Shown here: positions 14,788 to 23,788 of the stretch, one piece after another
Layout of the letters: every line of letters begins with the position of its first letter
How positions within the stretch are numbered: the stretch's first letter is position 1
Translations under genes and position numbers: made by a program
From: Campylobacterota bacterium
GTDB lineage: Bacteria; Campylobacterota; Campylobacteria; Campylobacterales; Sulfurimonadaceae
Length of the DNA: 36,453 nt
Reading direction: 5' to 3'
Assembly: GCA_013607635.1 (NCBI GenBank)
Contig: VCAY01000001.1
Coordinates: forward strand, 1 to 36,453
Notes under the pieces: generated by a model
The model's input: only the letters and a program-made list of their open reading frames with translations
Told to the model about the DNA's origin: nothing
The model's database searches: none

Positions 14788-16190
14788 AAAAAATTCTCAT
14801 CATCAGCGATGGTACCATTGGTCAACATTTTATACAAAGGGTTGCCGATACTTATACAAGTGAAAATATCTACTATGTTGTGGAGTTAAAAGCCAATACC
14901 TACGACAATATAAACCCTTCACGTTTTAAATTTTTTGAATTTGATTCTACGAGTTTTCATAAACTTGCAAACCTTTTGAAGATGGAGTTTCTTCAGGTGA
15001 TTGTTGCAATGGATAATCAAAGTGATATTGAGATCACTATTAAAAATATTAGAAATGTTAAAAAACAGTTGCGTGTGATCGTTTTAAACCAGTGGAATAT
15101 GGAGAATGAAGATCCCAATGTGGTTTTGGTAAACTCCAATGAGATTCTTGCTTCAAGATTGCTTGATTATCTTCCAAATGTACCTGTGATAGCACAAAAT
15201 GTTGGTGTAGGTGAGGGTGAGATTATGGAGGTTTTGGTCCCTTTTGGAAGTTCATTTGTATATCGACATATAGGTGTTATTGAGCAAAAAAACTGGCGTA
15301 TTGTTGCTATTTACAGAAACAGAAAGCTCATTATTCCAACAAGAAGAACAATGATCTACCCTAATGATCTTTTACTGCTTGTTGGTGAACCTCCTGTGTT
15401 AAAATCGGTATATCGTGCTATTAAACGGGAGCTTGGGCAGTTCCCAGAACCTTTTGGATCCAATATACTGCTCTTTATAGATATGAATATCGACAAGCCT
15501 GAAAATATTAAAAAACTCGTAAGGCGTGCCCTTTATATCCACACAAAATTGAAACATGAACTTGTTATAAAAGTGGTGAATCCATCCAATATTGAGATTT
15601 TAGAATTTATAAAAGATTACAGGAGCTTGGATGTTATTGTTGATATTGACTATGAAAGTGTGAATCTTAAAGAAAATCTCTTTATTGATATTAAAACATA
15701 TCATATTGGTTTGTTGGTTATCAGTAAAGATATGTTTGCTGATTTTTATATACGTAAAGCGCTTTATGAAGCACATGTTCCTGTTTTAAAACTAGCCCAT
15801 AAAGATTTTAGTACACTCAAAGATACAGTATTGATCTTATCAGAAAATAGGGATATTGAGAAGATATCATCAACGATATTTGACATATCTGAGCAGATGA
15901 ACTTCAATATTGAACTCTATAATTATCTTGCAGAGCATCAAAGTGAAAAAGAGCAGGTTATAGAACATTTTTATAATCTTTCAGCAATTTTTTCAAAGTC
16001 AATTAAAGTGTTTAAAGAGGATGAGAACCCTATTAAACTGCTTCAAGAGAAAGAAAATTTTATCCAGATGTTGCCATTTACTTCAAAGCTCACCGGTAGA
16101 AGAATTGCATCGCTATTTTCTACCGATAGTGAAAAGTTATACCATAAGTTAGATGATTATCATCAGATATTTATCCCGGTACAGCTTTAA
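14784..16190 (+). CDS. TrkA/RCK-domain protein (COG3400-like)
   Basis: 468 aa without membrane segments, cytoplasmic. It starts with a Rossmann-like RCK_N module (ILIISDGTIGQHFIQRV), followed by an RCK_C-like region (about 140-215: VGEGEIMEVLVPFGSSFVYRHIGV, RRTMIYPNDLLLLVGEPP) as in TrkA/KtrA regulators that gate potassium transporters by nucleotide binding. The nucleotide site is non-canonical (SDGTIG rather than GxGxxG). The C-terminal half (about 225-468) is not recognised beyond alpha/beta character. No potassium channel gene is adjacent, so the partner is unknown. Confidence 0.7.
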   Translation: MKKILIISDGTIGQHFIQRVADTYTSENIYYVVELKANTYDNINPSRFKFFEFDSTSFHKLANLLKMEFLQVIVAMDNQSDIEITIKNIRNVKKQLRVIVLNQWNMENEDPNVVLVNSNEILASRLLDYLPNVPVIAQNVGVGEGEIMEVLVPFGSSFVYRHIGVIEQKNWRIVAIYRNRKLIIPTRRTMIYPNDLLLLVGEPPVLKSVYRAIKRELGQFPEPFGSNILLFIDMNIDKPENIKKLVRRALYIHTKLKHELVIKVVNPSNIEILEFIKDYRSLDVIVDIDYESVNLKENLFIDIKTYHIGLLVISKDMFADFYIRKALYEAHVPVLKLAHKDFSTLKDTVLILSENRDIEKISSTIFDISEQMNFNIELYNYLAEHQSEKEQVIEHFYNLSAIFSKSIKVFKEDENPIKLLQEKENFIQMLPFTSKLTGRRIASLFSTDSEKLYHKLDDYHQIFIPVQL

Positions 16191-16249
16191 TTTAGTAGAT
16201 TTTTAGCAAAAACAAAGTATTATCTACCCATATATTATTTTTTGGATAG

Positions 16250-17299
16250 ATGATGCAAGTACATATTCCCCTCAAGCAAGTTATAGATAATTCGTACGAT
16301 ATTTTCATAGAACAACTTTCTCAGATCCCTTTGGAGACAAAAGTGGCGATTGTGACCAATCCAAAAGTTGCCGGTTTACACCTTTCGTATCTGCTAGAAC
16401 GTGTGAAGAGCAAGGAGCTTTATATCATTACTGTGCCAGATGGTGAAGAGTATAAAAATCAGCAGAGTATCGATACGATCTTAGAATCTCTTTTTAATCA
16501 TAAGTTTAACAGAAAGTCGATTCTTATCGCTTTTGGCGGCGGAGTAATTGGTGATATGGTCGGATATGCTGCAAGTATTTATCAGCGTGGTATCGATTTT
16601 ATTCAAATTCCAACAACATTACTTTCTCAGGTTGATGCAAGCGTGGGTGGTAAAACCGGCATGAATAACAACTATGGTAAAAATCTCATAGGAGCCTTTC
16701 ATCAGCCAAAAGCTGTCTATATCGATCCCTATTTTCTATCTACTTTACCAGGTCGTGAGTTTGGTGCAGGTGTTGCAGAGATTGTTAAAATGGCCGTAAC
16801 TTTTAATGAAGAGTTTTTTACTTTTTTAGAAAGCGCAAATCTACACGATACAAAAGTACTGCAAGAGGCGATCAAGCGCTCAGTCCAAACAAAAGCAGAT
16901 GTTGTAGCACAGGATGAAAAAGAGCGTGGTTTAAGAGCAGCTTTAAACTATGGTCACACTTTTGCTCATGTGATTGAGAATGAGACACAATACAAAACGT
17001 ATTTGCATGGAGAAGCTGTAGCGATCGGTATGGTTATAGCAAACAAATTGGCAGTAAAACTTGGTTTAATGCAAGAGAGTGAAGCCAATAGGGTGCTAAA
17101 GGTTTTGCAAAAATATAATCTACCGACAACTTACGAGATAGCAGATGTTGAGAATTTTTATCAAGCGTTTTTCTTAGATAAAAAAAGCTCCGATGCAACG
17201 ATAACATTTATCTTACCAGATGGTATTGGTGGTGTAAAAATGCTTGACGATATTCAAAAAGAGGATGTTATTGCTGTTTTGGAGGAGTATAGTGCGTAG
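16250..17299 (+). CDS. aroB: 3-dehydroquinate synthase
   Basis: 349 aa, standard AroB length. It converts DAHP to 3-dehydroquinate in the shikimate pathway, using NAD and a divalent metal. Motifs: FGGGVIGDMVGYAASIYQRG, IQIPTTLLSQVDASVGGKTGMN, KNLIGAFHQPKAV, the metal-ligand region GAGVAEIVKMA, and NYGHTFAHVIEN plus LHGEAVAIGM histidines. The start has two ATGs in tandem (16250 and 16253) after GGATAG. A TATTAT at 16218-16223 may be its -10. It leads a block whose gene order I recall from H. pylori. Confidence 0.97.
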   Translation: MMQVHIPLKQVIDNSYDIFIEQLSQIPLETKVAIVTNPKVAGLHLSYLLERVKSKELYIITVPDGEEYKNQQSIDTILESLFNHKFNRKSILIAFGGGVIGDMVGYAASIYQRGIDFIQIPTTLLSQVDASVGGKTGMNNNYGKNLIGAFHQPKAVYIDPYFLSTLPGREFGAGVAEIVKMAVTFNEEFFTFLESANLHDTKVLQEAIKRSVQTKADVVAQDEKERGLRAALNYGHTFAHVIENETQYKTYLHGEAVAIGMVIANKLAVKLGLMQESEANRVLKVLQKYNLPTTYEIADVENFYQAFFLDKKSSDATITFILPDGIGGVKMLDDIQKEDVIAVLEEYSA

Positions 17300-18899
17300 C
17301 TTATCGATCTTTGTGCTTAGCTTTTTTCTTTGTGCACTTACGCTTTATGGCAATACGCAAGAGAATGTCACACTCTCTCAAGAGCAGATATTACAGATAG
17401 AGAGTCTCAAAGCAGATTTTCAAAAGATCGATGCAGCAGTTTCACAAGAGAATGTTTGGATTAAAAGCTATGCAACCTATTTAGCAGCATTGCGTGTTAA
17501 AGGTGATCTCGAGAAGATTCGCAAAAGAATTAAGTGGCTTGCTAAACATGCAAAAACACCGAAAGATAAAGATGAACTTAACGCACTTATAGCCAAAGAA
17601 AATATCTTGGCTACACAAATTGGCAGTTTAAAGGATGAGCACTACACCCCCTTTTCAGAGCTTATTACACCGCCAAAGATCGAAGAGGGTGTAGAGATAC
17701 ATAACCCTTTTGATATTTTTACCGGTCTCTCTTTAATAAAAACACTCAACAACAATCTAGAAGATTATAAAAAGAAGAAAGATACTTTACAAAACCTTAT
17801 AGCTCAGCTACAAAAAGAGGTAGATATCTATAAAAGACTCGCTTCTATTGATGCCAAAAAATATCGGGAGACTTTTAAGCAAAAACAGTTACAGCTTACC
17901 CGTTTTGAAAGTGCACTTGATACGATGAATGCAACTTTGGAAGTGTATCAAAAAAGGCTTGATATCACAGCTGTAAACATCAACAAAGGGATCCAAAAAC
18001 AGTTTTACAGACTGATGAAAATAGGGATAGCGATCCTTGTGGTATTTTTGATCTTTTTTAGCTTGAAGCTCATTGTTAAGAAATATATCACCGACAATGA
18101 ACGTTTCTACATGGCAAACAAGATCATCACTTTTACGAACTTTACGATTATTATCCTCATTATCTTTTTTAACTACATCGAAAACGCTTCATATCTTGTC
18201 ACGATTCTTGGTTTTGCTTCTGCGGGTATCGCTATTGCGATGAAAGACTGGTTTATGAGCATTCTGGGGTGGCTTGTGATTGTATTTGGTGGTAGTATCC
18301 ATGTGGGTGACAGGGTGAGGGTCGATATGAATGGGATGAAGTATGTTGGGGATGTGCTTGATATTTCACTGCTTCGCATCACCATTTTAGAAGATATCAC
18401 CCTGACTTCCGTAATGCACAATCGTCGTGCCGGAAGGATCATTTTTATACCAAACAACTATGTCTTTACCCACATGATCGCAAACTATACACATAATTCA
18501 CTCAAGACGGTATGGGATGGTGTGAAGATCACGATCACATTTGATTCAAACCATAAAAAAGCGATGTATATCGTTAAAGAGATTACTAAGAAGTTTTCAA
18601 AAGGTTACACCGATATCACAAGAAAACAACTCAACAAACTGCGCCAGCATTACAACCTGAAAAATACTAATGTGGAGCCTCGTATCTACTCCTTTATTGT
18701 GGATAACGGGATAGATATCGAGGCGTGGTATCTCACCAATGCTTATGCGACTTTAACTCTTAGAAGTGTTATCTCAACCGAGATTCTTGATGCGTTTAAG
18801 GTAGAAGATGATATCACTATTGCATACCCTACACAAAAACTTCATGTTGATATGGCAAAAAGTCAGCCCGATTTAGATTTGGGAAATGAAGTGGTATGA
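17292..18899 (+). CDS. MscS-family mechanosensitive channel with large periplasmic N-terminal region
   Basis: 535 aa from GTG at 17292, chosen because GGAGGAG lies 5 bases upstream and the resulting N-terminus is a signal peptide (SIFVLSFFLCALTLYG); the longer frame is read inside aroB. Residues about 25-235 are helical and coiled-coil (e.g. LKADFQKIDAAVSQENVWIK, LQKEVDIYKRLASIDAKKY). Three helices follow: about 242-262, 279-298 and the pore helix near 300-335 (TILGFASAGIAIAMKDWFMSILGW), then the MscS beta domain (GDRVRVDMNGMKYVGDVLDI) and C-terminal vestibule. It probably opens under membrane tension during hypo-osmotic shock. Overlaps aroB by 8 bases. Confidence 0.9.
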   Translation: MRSLSIFVLSFFLCALTLYGNTQENVTLSQEQILQIESLKADFQKIDAAVSQENVWIKSYATYLAALRVKGDLEKIRKRIKWLAKHAKTPKDKDELNALIAKENILATQIGSLKDEHYTPFSELITPPKIEEGVEIHNPFDIFTGLSLIKTLNNNLEDYKKKKDTLQNLIAQLQKEVDIYKRLASIDAKKYRETFKQKQLQLTRFESALDTMNATLEVYQKRLDITAVNINKGIQKQFYRLMKIGIAILVVFLIFFSLKLIVKKYITDNERFYMANKIITFTNFTIIILIIFFNYIENASYLVTILGFASAGIAIAMKDWFMSILGWLVIVFGGSIHVGDRVRVDMNGMKYVGDVLDISLLRITILEDITLTSVMHNRRAGRIIFIPNNYVFTHMIANYTHNSLKTVWDGVKITITFDSNHKKAMYIVKEITKKFSKGYTDITRKQLNKLRQHYNLKNTNVEPRIYSFIVDNGIDIEAWYLTNAYATLTLRSVISTEILDAFKVEDDITIAYPTQKLHVDMAKSQPDLDLGNEVV

Positions 18900-20146
18900 T
18901 GAAAAAGGTCTATTTTAAAACTTTCGGGTGCAGAACAAACTTATACGACTCACAGGTGATGATGCAAGCGCTCAAAGAGTATGAAGTAACAGAAGATGTA
19001 TCGCAAGCGGATGTGATAGTGATCAACTCCTGCACCGTCACTAACGGAGCCGATACCCATGTACGATCCTACATCTCACAAGTAGAAAAAAGTGGCAGTG
19101 GTGCGAAGCTGTTTTTAACAGGGTGTGGTGCACACACCAAAGGGGAATCACTCCTTAAAGAGAAGCGTATCCACGGTGTTTTTGGGCAAAGTGAGAAGCA
19201 AAAGATCGACTCTTTACTCAAAAAAAAGCAGCCGTTTTACGAAAAAGGGGATCTCAATCATATCGATGATGCGGTTGTGGGTGAGTTTATCGGCAAAAGC
19301 AGGGCGTTTATCAAGATCCAAGAGGGGTGTAGTTTTCGCTGCTCCTACTGCATCATCCCTTATGTTCGCGGTGATGCAAGAAGCATGGATGAGGATCGCA
19401 TCATCGAGCAGGTGAGCAAACTAGCCCTTAATGGATTTGGTGAGTTTATTTTAACAGGAACCAATGTTGGCTCGTATGGGCAAGATACCAAAACATCGCT
19501 GGCAAAACTGATGAAACGCATGAGTATGGTTCGGGGTGTGCGACGTATTCGCCTAGGGAGTGTTGAACCGATTCAAATCACCGATGAGTTTAAAGAGATT
19601 CTTGATGAGCCGTGGATAGAAAAACATCTACATATCGCCTTGCAGCACACTGCACCCAAGATGCTTAAACTGATGAACAGACGCAATGTGTACAAGCAAG
19701 ACAGAGAGCTTTTTGAGTTTTTAGCGCAAAAAGGTTATGCTATAGGGACTGACTTTATCACAGGACATCCGGGTGAGACACCAGAGCTTTGGCAAGAAGC
19801 GATCCAAAATGCCAAAGCATTGCCACTGACACATCTACATGCTTTTAGCTATTCCAAGAGAGATGGAACCCCCTCAGCTGTGATGAAGCCGGAAGTAAAT
19901 GGTAAGATTGCCAAAGAGCGTCTTCATGAGATCGAAGCGTTGGTTCAAGAGAAAAATCTTCGATTTAGAGAGAGTGTCAGTGGTGAGCTTGAAGTTTTGG
20001 TAGAGTCGTTTAAAGGTGGATACTATCAGGGGTTTGATCAACACTTTAACAAGATACTGATCAAAAGTGATGAAGATCTACTGGGTAATTGGATCACTAT
20101 CAATGATTACGATATCAAAGAGGAGTGCAACTATGCTCACATCTAA
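18896..20146 (+). CDS. mtaB: tRNA t6A37 methylthiotransferase MtaB
   Basis: 416 aa radical-SAM methylthiotransferase that turns t6A37 into ms2t6A37 in ANN-decoding tRNAs. The N-terminal UPF0004 domain carries three auxiliary-cluster cysteines (FGCRTN, INSCTV, TGCGAH); the radical SAM motif is EGCSFRCSYCIIPYVRG near residue 145. A short C-terminal TRAM-like segment (ELEVLVESF...FNKILIKS) binds tRNA. The FGCRTN form and length favour MtaB over MiaB or RimO. It starts inside the MscS stop (ATGATGA). Confidence 0.93.
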   Translation: MMKKVYFKTFGCRTNLYDSQVMMQALKEYEVTEDVSQADVIVINSCTVTNGADTHVRSYISQVEKSGSGAKLFLTGCGAHTKGESLLKEKRIHGVFGQSEKQKIDSLLKKKQPFYEKGDLNHIDDAVVGEFIGKSRAFIKIQEGCSFRCSYCIIPYVRGDARSMDEDRIIEQVSKLALNGFGEFILTGTNVGSYGQDTKTSLAKLMKRMSMVRGVRRIRLGSVEPIQITDEFKEILDEPWIEKHLHIALQHTAPKMLKLMNRRNVYKQDRELFEFLAQKGYAIGTDFITGHPGETPELWQEAIQNAKALPLTHLHAFSYSKRDGTPSAVMKPEVNGKIAKERLHEIEALVQEKNLRFRESVSGELEVLVESFKGGYYQGFDQHFNKILIKSDEDLLGNWITINDYDIKEECNYAHI

Positions 20147-21770
20147 GAAAAACCGTGTTATCCTTTATATTTCTGCATTTATTGTTATAGCTTTAATTCT
20201 TTTTGCTCTATTGCGCGATAATGCAGACAATATTACGCTACGTGAAGCAACAACAATGCTGTATAACAACGATGTGCAAAAAGTGATCGCAACCAAAGAG
20301 TACGTGTATCTTAAAACAGATCATGGAGTCTTTAAAATTGCCTCATCACAGGTAACTCCAAAAATGTTTGCCGATCAACAAGTAGAGGTAGGCAGTGAGT
20401 CAAATCTGTTGGTCTATATCTTGACACTTGTGTTAATCCTTGGAATTGGATCACTTTTGGTACGTTTTTTACAAAAACAAAGTGGTGTGAAGATCACTAG
20501 AGAAGGGATCGTTAAAGATCTCTCCGCTGCAAAAAACCAAATAGAGACTCCTGTGCAAGCGATCAAATCAGATGTGAGTTTTGAGGATATCGGTGGTATT
20601 AGTGAAGTAAAAATAGAGCTTGAAGAGATCATAGATTTTATGAAAAATCCAAAACGCTACAAAAGTTTTGGAGCGCGTCTGCCAAGAGGGGTATTGCTTG
20701 TCGGACCTCCGGGAGTTGGTAAGACGATGATTGCCAAAGCGGTTGCCAATGCGGCCGGTGTGCCGTTTTATTATCAAAGTGGGGCATCGTTTGTGCAGAT
20801 CTATGTCGGTATGGGTGCAAAGCGGGTGCATGAGCTTTTTGCTGCGGCAAAAAAGAATGCGCCAAGTATCATCTTTATCGATGAGATCGATGCTATTGGG
20901 AAAAAGCGAGATGGACAGCGCAATGATGAGCGAGAGGCAACGCTCAATCAGCTTCTTACCGAGATGGATGGGTTTGAGGCTTCAAGTGGAGTGAGTGTTA
21001 TTGCTGCAACCAACAAGATCGATGTGTTAGACTCGGCACTGCTTCGTGCAGGGCGTTTTGATCGCCGTATTTTTGTAGAATTGCCGACAAAAAAAGAGCG
21101 CGCATCTATCCTCTCAAAATACCTCGCAAAAGTACCGCATCAGCTAGAAGTGGATGAAGTAGCGGCTATGACGGTAGGGTTTAACGGTGCATCTTTAGCG
21201 GCACTTGTTAATGAAGCAGCTCTTTTGGCACTGCGTCAAAACGATTTTCATGTCACGATGGAGCATTTTCATCAGGTCAAAGACAAGGTGATGTTTGGGA
21301 AGAAGAAACTTCAGATTTTAAGTGAGAAACAAAAAGAGTATCTTATCACCTATCAAGCGGGTAAGGCGTTTGTTGCGACCTATTATGATTTGCGTTTTGA
21401 AAAGTTGATGCTCTCCAATGAAAAGCTTTTACCATCTACCAATGAGCCACACCTCAAACATGAGCTTGAAGCTGAAGTGAAGATGCTTTTAGCGGGTAGT
21501 GTTACATGTAATATGAAGTATGGTGAGCATGCAAGCAGTGCCAAGGTTGATCTTGATGAGGCTAAAGAGATTGTGGCGAAGATGTGTGATGAGTATGGTA
21601 TGGCTTCATCGGTCGTGGTGAGTGATGAGGAGCAGGAGGTGCTTATCAATAAGATGTATGAGGAGTGTAAGTTACTCATCGAAGAGTATCTTAGTGTGAT
21701 TGATTCAATTGAAAGTGTGCTTGTTGAGCGAGAGAGCATTACCAAACAAGAGGTGCGTAAGTTTTTATGA
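20133..21770 (+). CDS. FtsH-like AAA ATPase lacking the protease zinc motif
   Basis: 545 aa from ATG at 20133, chosen for the AGAGGAG site 8 bases upstream; it overlaps mtaB by 14 bases. Architecture is FtsH-like: one N-terminal helix (9-29), a small periplasmic domain, a second helix near residues 92-110, then the AAA module with Walker A GPPGVGKT (about 191), Walker [12 protein letters not shown] (about 246) and RAGRFDRR arginine fingers. Where FtsH has HEAGH this protein reads TYQAGKAF (about 406), so both zinc histidines and the catalytic Glu are missing; the protein is shorter than normal FtsH. It likely works as an unfoldase or chaperone at the membrane, perhaps like plant FtsHi proteins. 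Part of the aroB-to-bioV block. Confidence 0.88.
   Translation: MLTSKKNRVILYISAFIVIALILFALLRDNADNITLREATTMLYNNDVQKVIATKEYVYLKTDHGVFKIASSQVTPKMFADQQVEVGSESNLLVYILTLVLILGIGSLLVRFLQKQSGVKITREGIVKDLSAAKNQIETPVQAIKSDVSFEDIGGISEVKIELEEIIDFMKNPKRYKSFGARLPRGVLLVGPPGVGKTMIAKAVANAAGVPFYYQSGASFVQIYVGMGAKRVHELFAAAKKNAPSIIFIDEIDAIGKKRDGQRNDEREATLNQLLTEMDGFEASSGVSVIAATNKIDVLDSALLRAGRFDRRIFVELPTKKERASILSKYLAKVPHQLEVDEVAAMTVGFNGASLAALVNEAALLALRQNDFHVTMEHFHQVKDKVMFGKKKLQILSEKQKEYLITYQAGKAFVATYYDLRFEKLMLSNEKLLPSTNEPHLKHELEAEVKMLLAGSVTCNMKYGEHASSAKVDLDEAKEIVAKMCDEYGMASSVVVSDEEQEVLINKMYEECKLLIEEYLSVIDSIESVLVERESITKQEVRKFL
21502..21511. repeat. TTACATGTAA palindrome, copy 3
   Basis: Exact copy inside the FtsH-like gene, here encoding Val-Thr-Cys-Asn, a different reading phase from the copies in truA. 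Confidence 0.85.
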
Positions 21771-22291
21771 TCTTTTTTAGCGGTTTTTCTCTTAAAGATG
21801 AAAGCTATCTCTTTGAGCCCTATATCAAAAACTCAGATTATACGGTTTGTGGATTTAGTTATGGTGCTATCAAAGCTTTTGAGTATATGCAGGATATGTT
21901 ACAACAAGGCAAAAGGGTTGATACGCTGCAACTTTTTTCACCCGCTTTTTTTCAAACCAAAGATGCAAAGTTTAAACGGTTGCAGTTGATGGGGTATAAA
22001 AAAGATAAGCAGCAGTATTTAGAAAAATTTTTACACTCCTGTTTTGCGCCATATCAAAAAAAGATGATTAGATACAGCGATAGTGATACCATAGAAGATT
22101 TACAAAAACTTTTAGAGTATGAGTGGGATAAAGGAGCGCTACAAGAGTTGGTAAAGCGTGGTGTTGTGCTAGAGGTGTATCTTGGGGGAGAGGATAGTGT
22201 CATTGATGTGGATGGGGCTTACTCTTTTTTTCAAGAGGTGGCAACTGTAACCTACATAAAAGAGGGGAATCATTTTTTGTTGTCGTCTTGA
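21767..22291 (+). CDS. bioV: Probable pimeloyl-ACP methyl ester esterase BioV
   Basis: 174 aa small alpha/beta hydrolase. The nucleophile is S31 in CGFSYGA, the acid probably in GGEDSVIDVDGA (about 143) and the base H169 in EGNHFLL. This size and the GFSYG elbow near the N-terminus fit BioV, the Helicobacter-type esterase that releases pimeloyl-ACP for biotin synthesis, performing the role of BioH. ATG overlaps the FtsH-like stop by four bases. The assignment rests on memory of the family; another short esterase is possible. Confidence 0.65.
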   Translation: MIFFSGFSLKDESYLFEPYIKNSDYTVCGFSYGAIKAFEYMQDMLQQGKRVDTLQLFSPAFFQTKDAKFKRLQLMGYKKDKQQYLEKFLHSCFAPYQKKMIRYSDSDTIEDLQKLLEYEWDKGALQELVKRGVVLEVYLGGEDSVIDVDGAYSFFQEVATVTYIKEGNHFLLSS

Positions 22292-22294
22292 GCC

Positions 22295-22369
22295 GTATTT
22301 ATATCTATAAAACTCCGAGGGCAAATCCTCCCTTCGGTCTGAGCCTCTACATTTTATAGATATAAATAC
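22295..22369. repeat. 18-bp perfect inverted repeat enclosing a GC-rich hairpin
   Basis: GTATTTATATCTATAAAA (22295-22312) and TTTTATAGATATAAATAC (22352-22369) are exact reverse complements around a 39-base loop. The loop itself folds: CCGAGGG pairs with CCCTTCGG (one bulged T) around CAAATCCT. It starts four bases after the bioV stop and ends 61 bases before mog. It may be a terminator, a structured RNA, or a miniature repetitive element; no second copy is in the window. Confidence 0.75.
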
Positions 22370-22430
22370 TACATTACAAGTATGCAAAAATAAAAAATGA
22401 AATAAAAATAACACAAGGAAGGATAAACGA

Positions 22431-22964
22431 ATGAGCGAAATAAAAATAGGTGTAATAACAGCAAGTGATAGAGCAAGTAAAGGGATTTATGATGATATCT
22501 CAGGGGTAGCGATTCAAGATACGATGAAAGATTATCTCAAAAGTGAGTTTGAGATTGTTTACAGATGTATTCCAGATGAGCAAGAGCAAATAGAAGCGAC
22601 GATGAAAGAGCTTTGTGATGATGCAGGGTGTTGTTTGGTAGTAACTACCGGTGGAACGGGTCCTGCACCTCGTGATGTAACCCCTGAAGCGACGGAAAAT
22701 ATGTGTGATAAGATGATGCCGGGCTTTGGGGAGTTGATGCGTCAGGTGAGTTTGCAGTATGTGCCAACTGCGATTCTTTCACGCCAAACGGCGGGTATAA
22801 GAGGAAAATCGCTTATCATTAATCTTCCGGGAAAACCAAAGTCGATCCGTGAGTGTTTGGATGCTGTTTTTCCTGCTGTGCCGTATTGTATCGATCTTAT
22901 TGAGGGGCCGTATATCGAGACAAATGAGGATGTAATCAAAGCGTTCCGTCCAAAGGGAAAATAA
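22431..22964 (+). CDS. mog: Molybdopterin adenylyltransferase
   Basis: 177 aa, the length of MogA. It adenylylates molybdopterin before molybdate insertion, supporting molybdoenzymes such as nitrate or formate-type oxidoreductases. Motifs: GVITASDRASKGIYDDISG at the N-terminus, TTGGTGPAPRDVTPEAT in the nucleotide-binding centre, and INLPGKPKSIRECLDAVFPAVPYCIDLI at the C-terminus. A strong AAGGAAGG ribosome site precedes the ATG. The stop overlaps the hemF start (TAATG). Confidence 0.94.
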   Translation: MSEIKIGVITASDRASKGIYDDISGVAIQDTMKDYLKSEFEIVYRCIPDEQEQIEATMKELCDDAGCCLVVTTGGTGPAPRDVTPEATENMCDKMMPGFGELMRQVSLQYVPTAILSRQTAGIRGKSLIINLPGKPKSIRECLDAVFPAVPYCIDLIEGPYIETNEDVIKAFRPKGK

Positions 22965-23787
22965 TGACTTATGCAAAAGCCAAAGAGGCGCAAGAAGCGT
23001 TAGAGGTTGTGAGTGAGTTGCAAGAATACTTCGCACAAAAATTGGGTGCATTTTCCAAAGAGTTTGGTGAGGACAAACCTTTTGAAAAAGTTTCATGGTT
23101 ACGAGACGGTGGTAAGCATGGTGGTGGAAGTCGATTGGAAGCTTGTGATGCCAGTTTGTTTAATCGAGGTAGCATTAATGCCTCACAGGTGCACTATGAA
23201 TGACGATGAAGCTAAGAAACTCAGCTCTGCGACGGCGATTTCCACGATTATCCATCCAAAAAATCCTTATGTTCCCTCAATGCACATGCATATCTCACTT
23301 ACACACTTAAGAGATGGGAAGATCTATTGGCGTATTATGGCTGATCTTAACCCTTCTATTGTCGATGATGCGGCAAAAGAGGCGTTTGATGCGATGCTTA
23401 AAAAAGCAACGCTTTATGATATCACTTTATACGCAAAAGGGAGTGCTGCGGGGGATCGCTATTTTTATATCCCTGTGCTTCAAAAAACGCGTGGTGTAAG
23501 CCATTTTTACCTTGAGAACTATAGATGTTGGAATTATGGGTTCCATCCCTTCACATATTGATGTAGAGCTTTTGAAATCTTGGGTAAGTTTGATGCCAAA
23601 ACCGCAAGATGAACTGCTTGAGAAGATCATTGATGCTCTTGGTGGCAGTGGTGTTGTGGAGGTTGATGTAACTATCAAGCAAAAGTTGGCAAACAGTGTA
23701 AGGCAACACTATAAAACACACCCTGAAGCACTCGATATGCAGGCTTCAGGTGGAGTGGTACCTCCTACAGTTGCAAACCATAAGTGA
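22964..23787 (+). pseudogene. hemF: Broken oxygen-dependent coproporphyrinogen III oxidase (hemF)
   Basis: Three consecutive frames together resemble HemF. Frame 1 (22964-23203) gives SWLRDGGKHGGGSRLE and NASQVHYE; removing one A near 23199-23200 restores HYDDDEAKKL and joins frame 2, which has SATAISTIIHPKNPYVPSMHMHI, DRYFYIPVLQKTRGVSHFYLENY. Frame 3 (to 23787) has DVGIMGSIPSHIDVELLKSW and an ordinary end. Between frames 2 and 3 (near 23523) the conserved HemF block around YVEFNLVxDRGTxFGL, about 65-75 codons, is absent. The enzyme would decarboxylate coproporphyrinogen III in haem synthesis and should be inactive here. Sequencing or assembly error remains possible for the single-base lesion. 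Confidence 0.75.
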
Positions 23788-23788
23788 T

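Noticed and set aside
22292-22430. Molybdenum-cofactor riboswitch upstream of mog
   Set aside because: The structure is a long simple inverted repeat with a short inner hairpin, not the multi-stem Moco RNA architecture.
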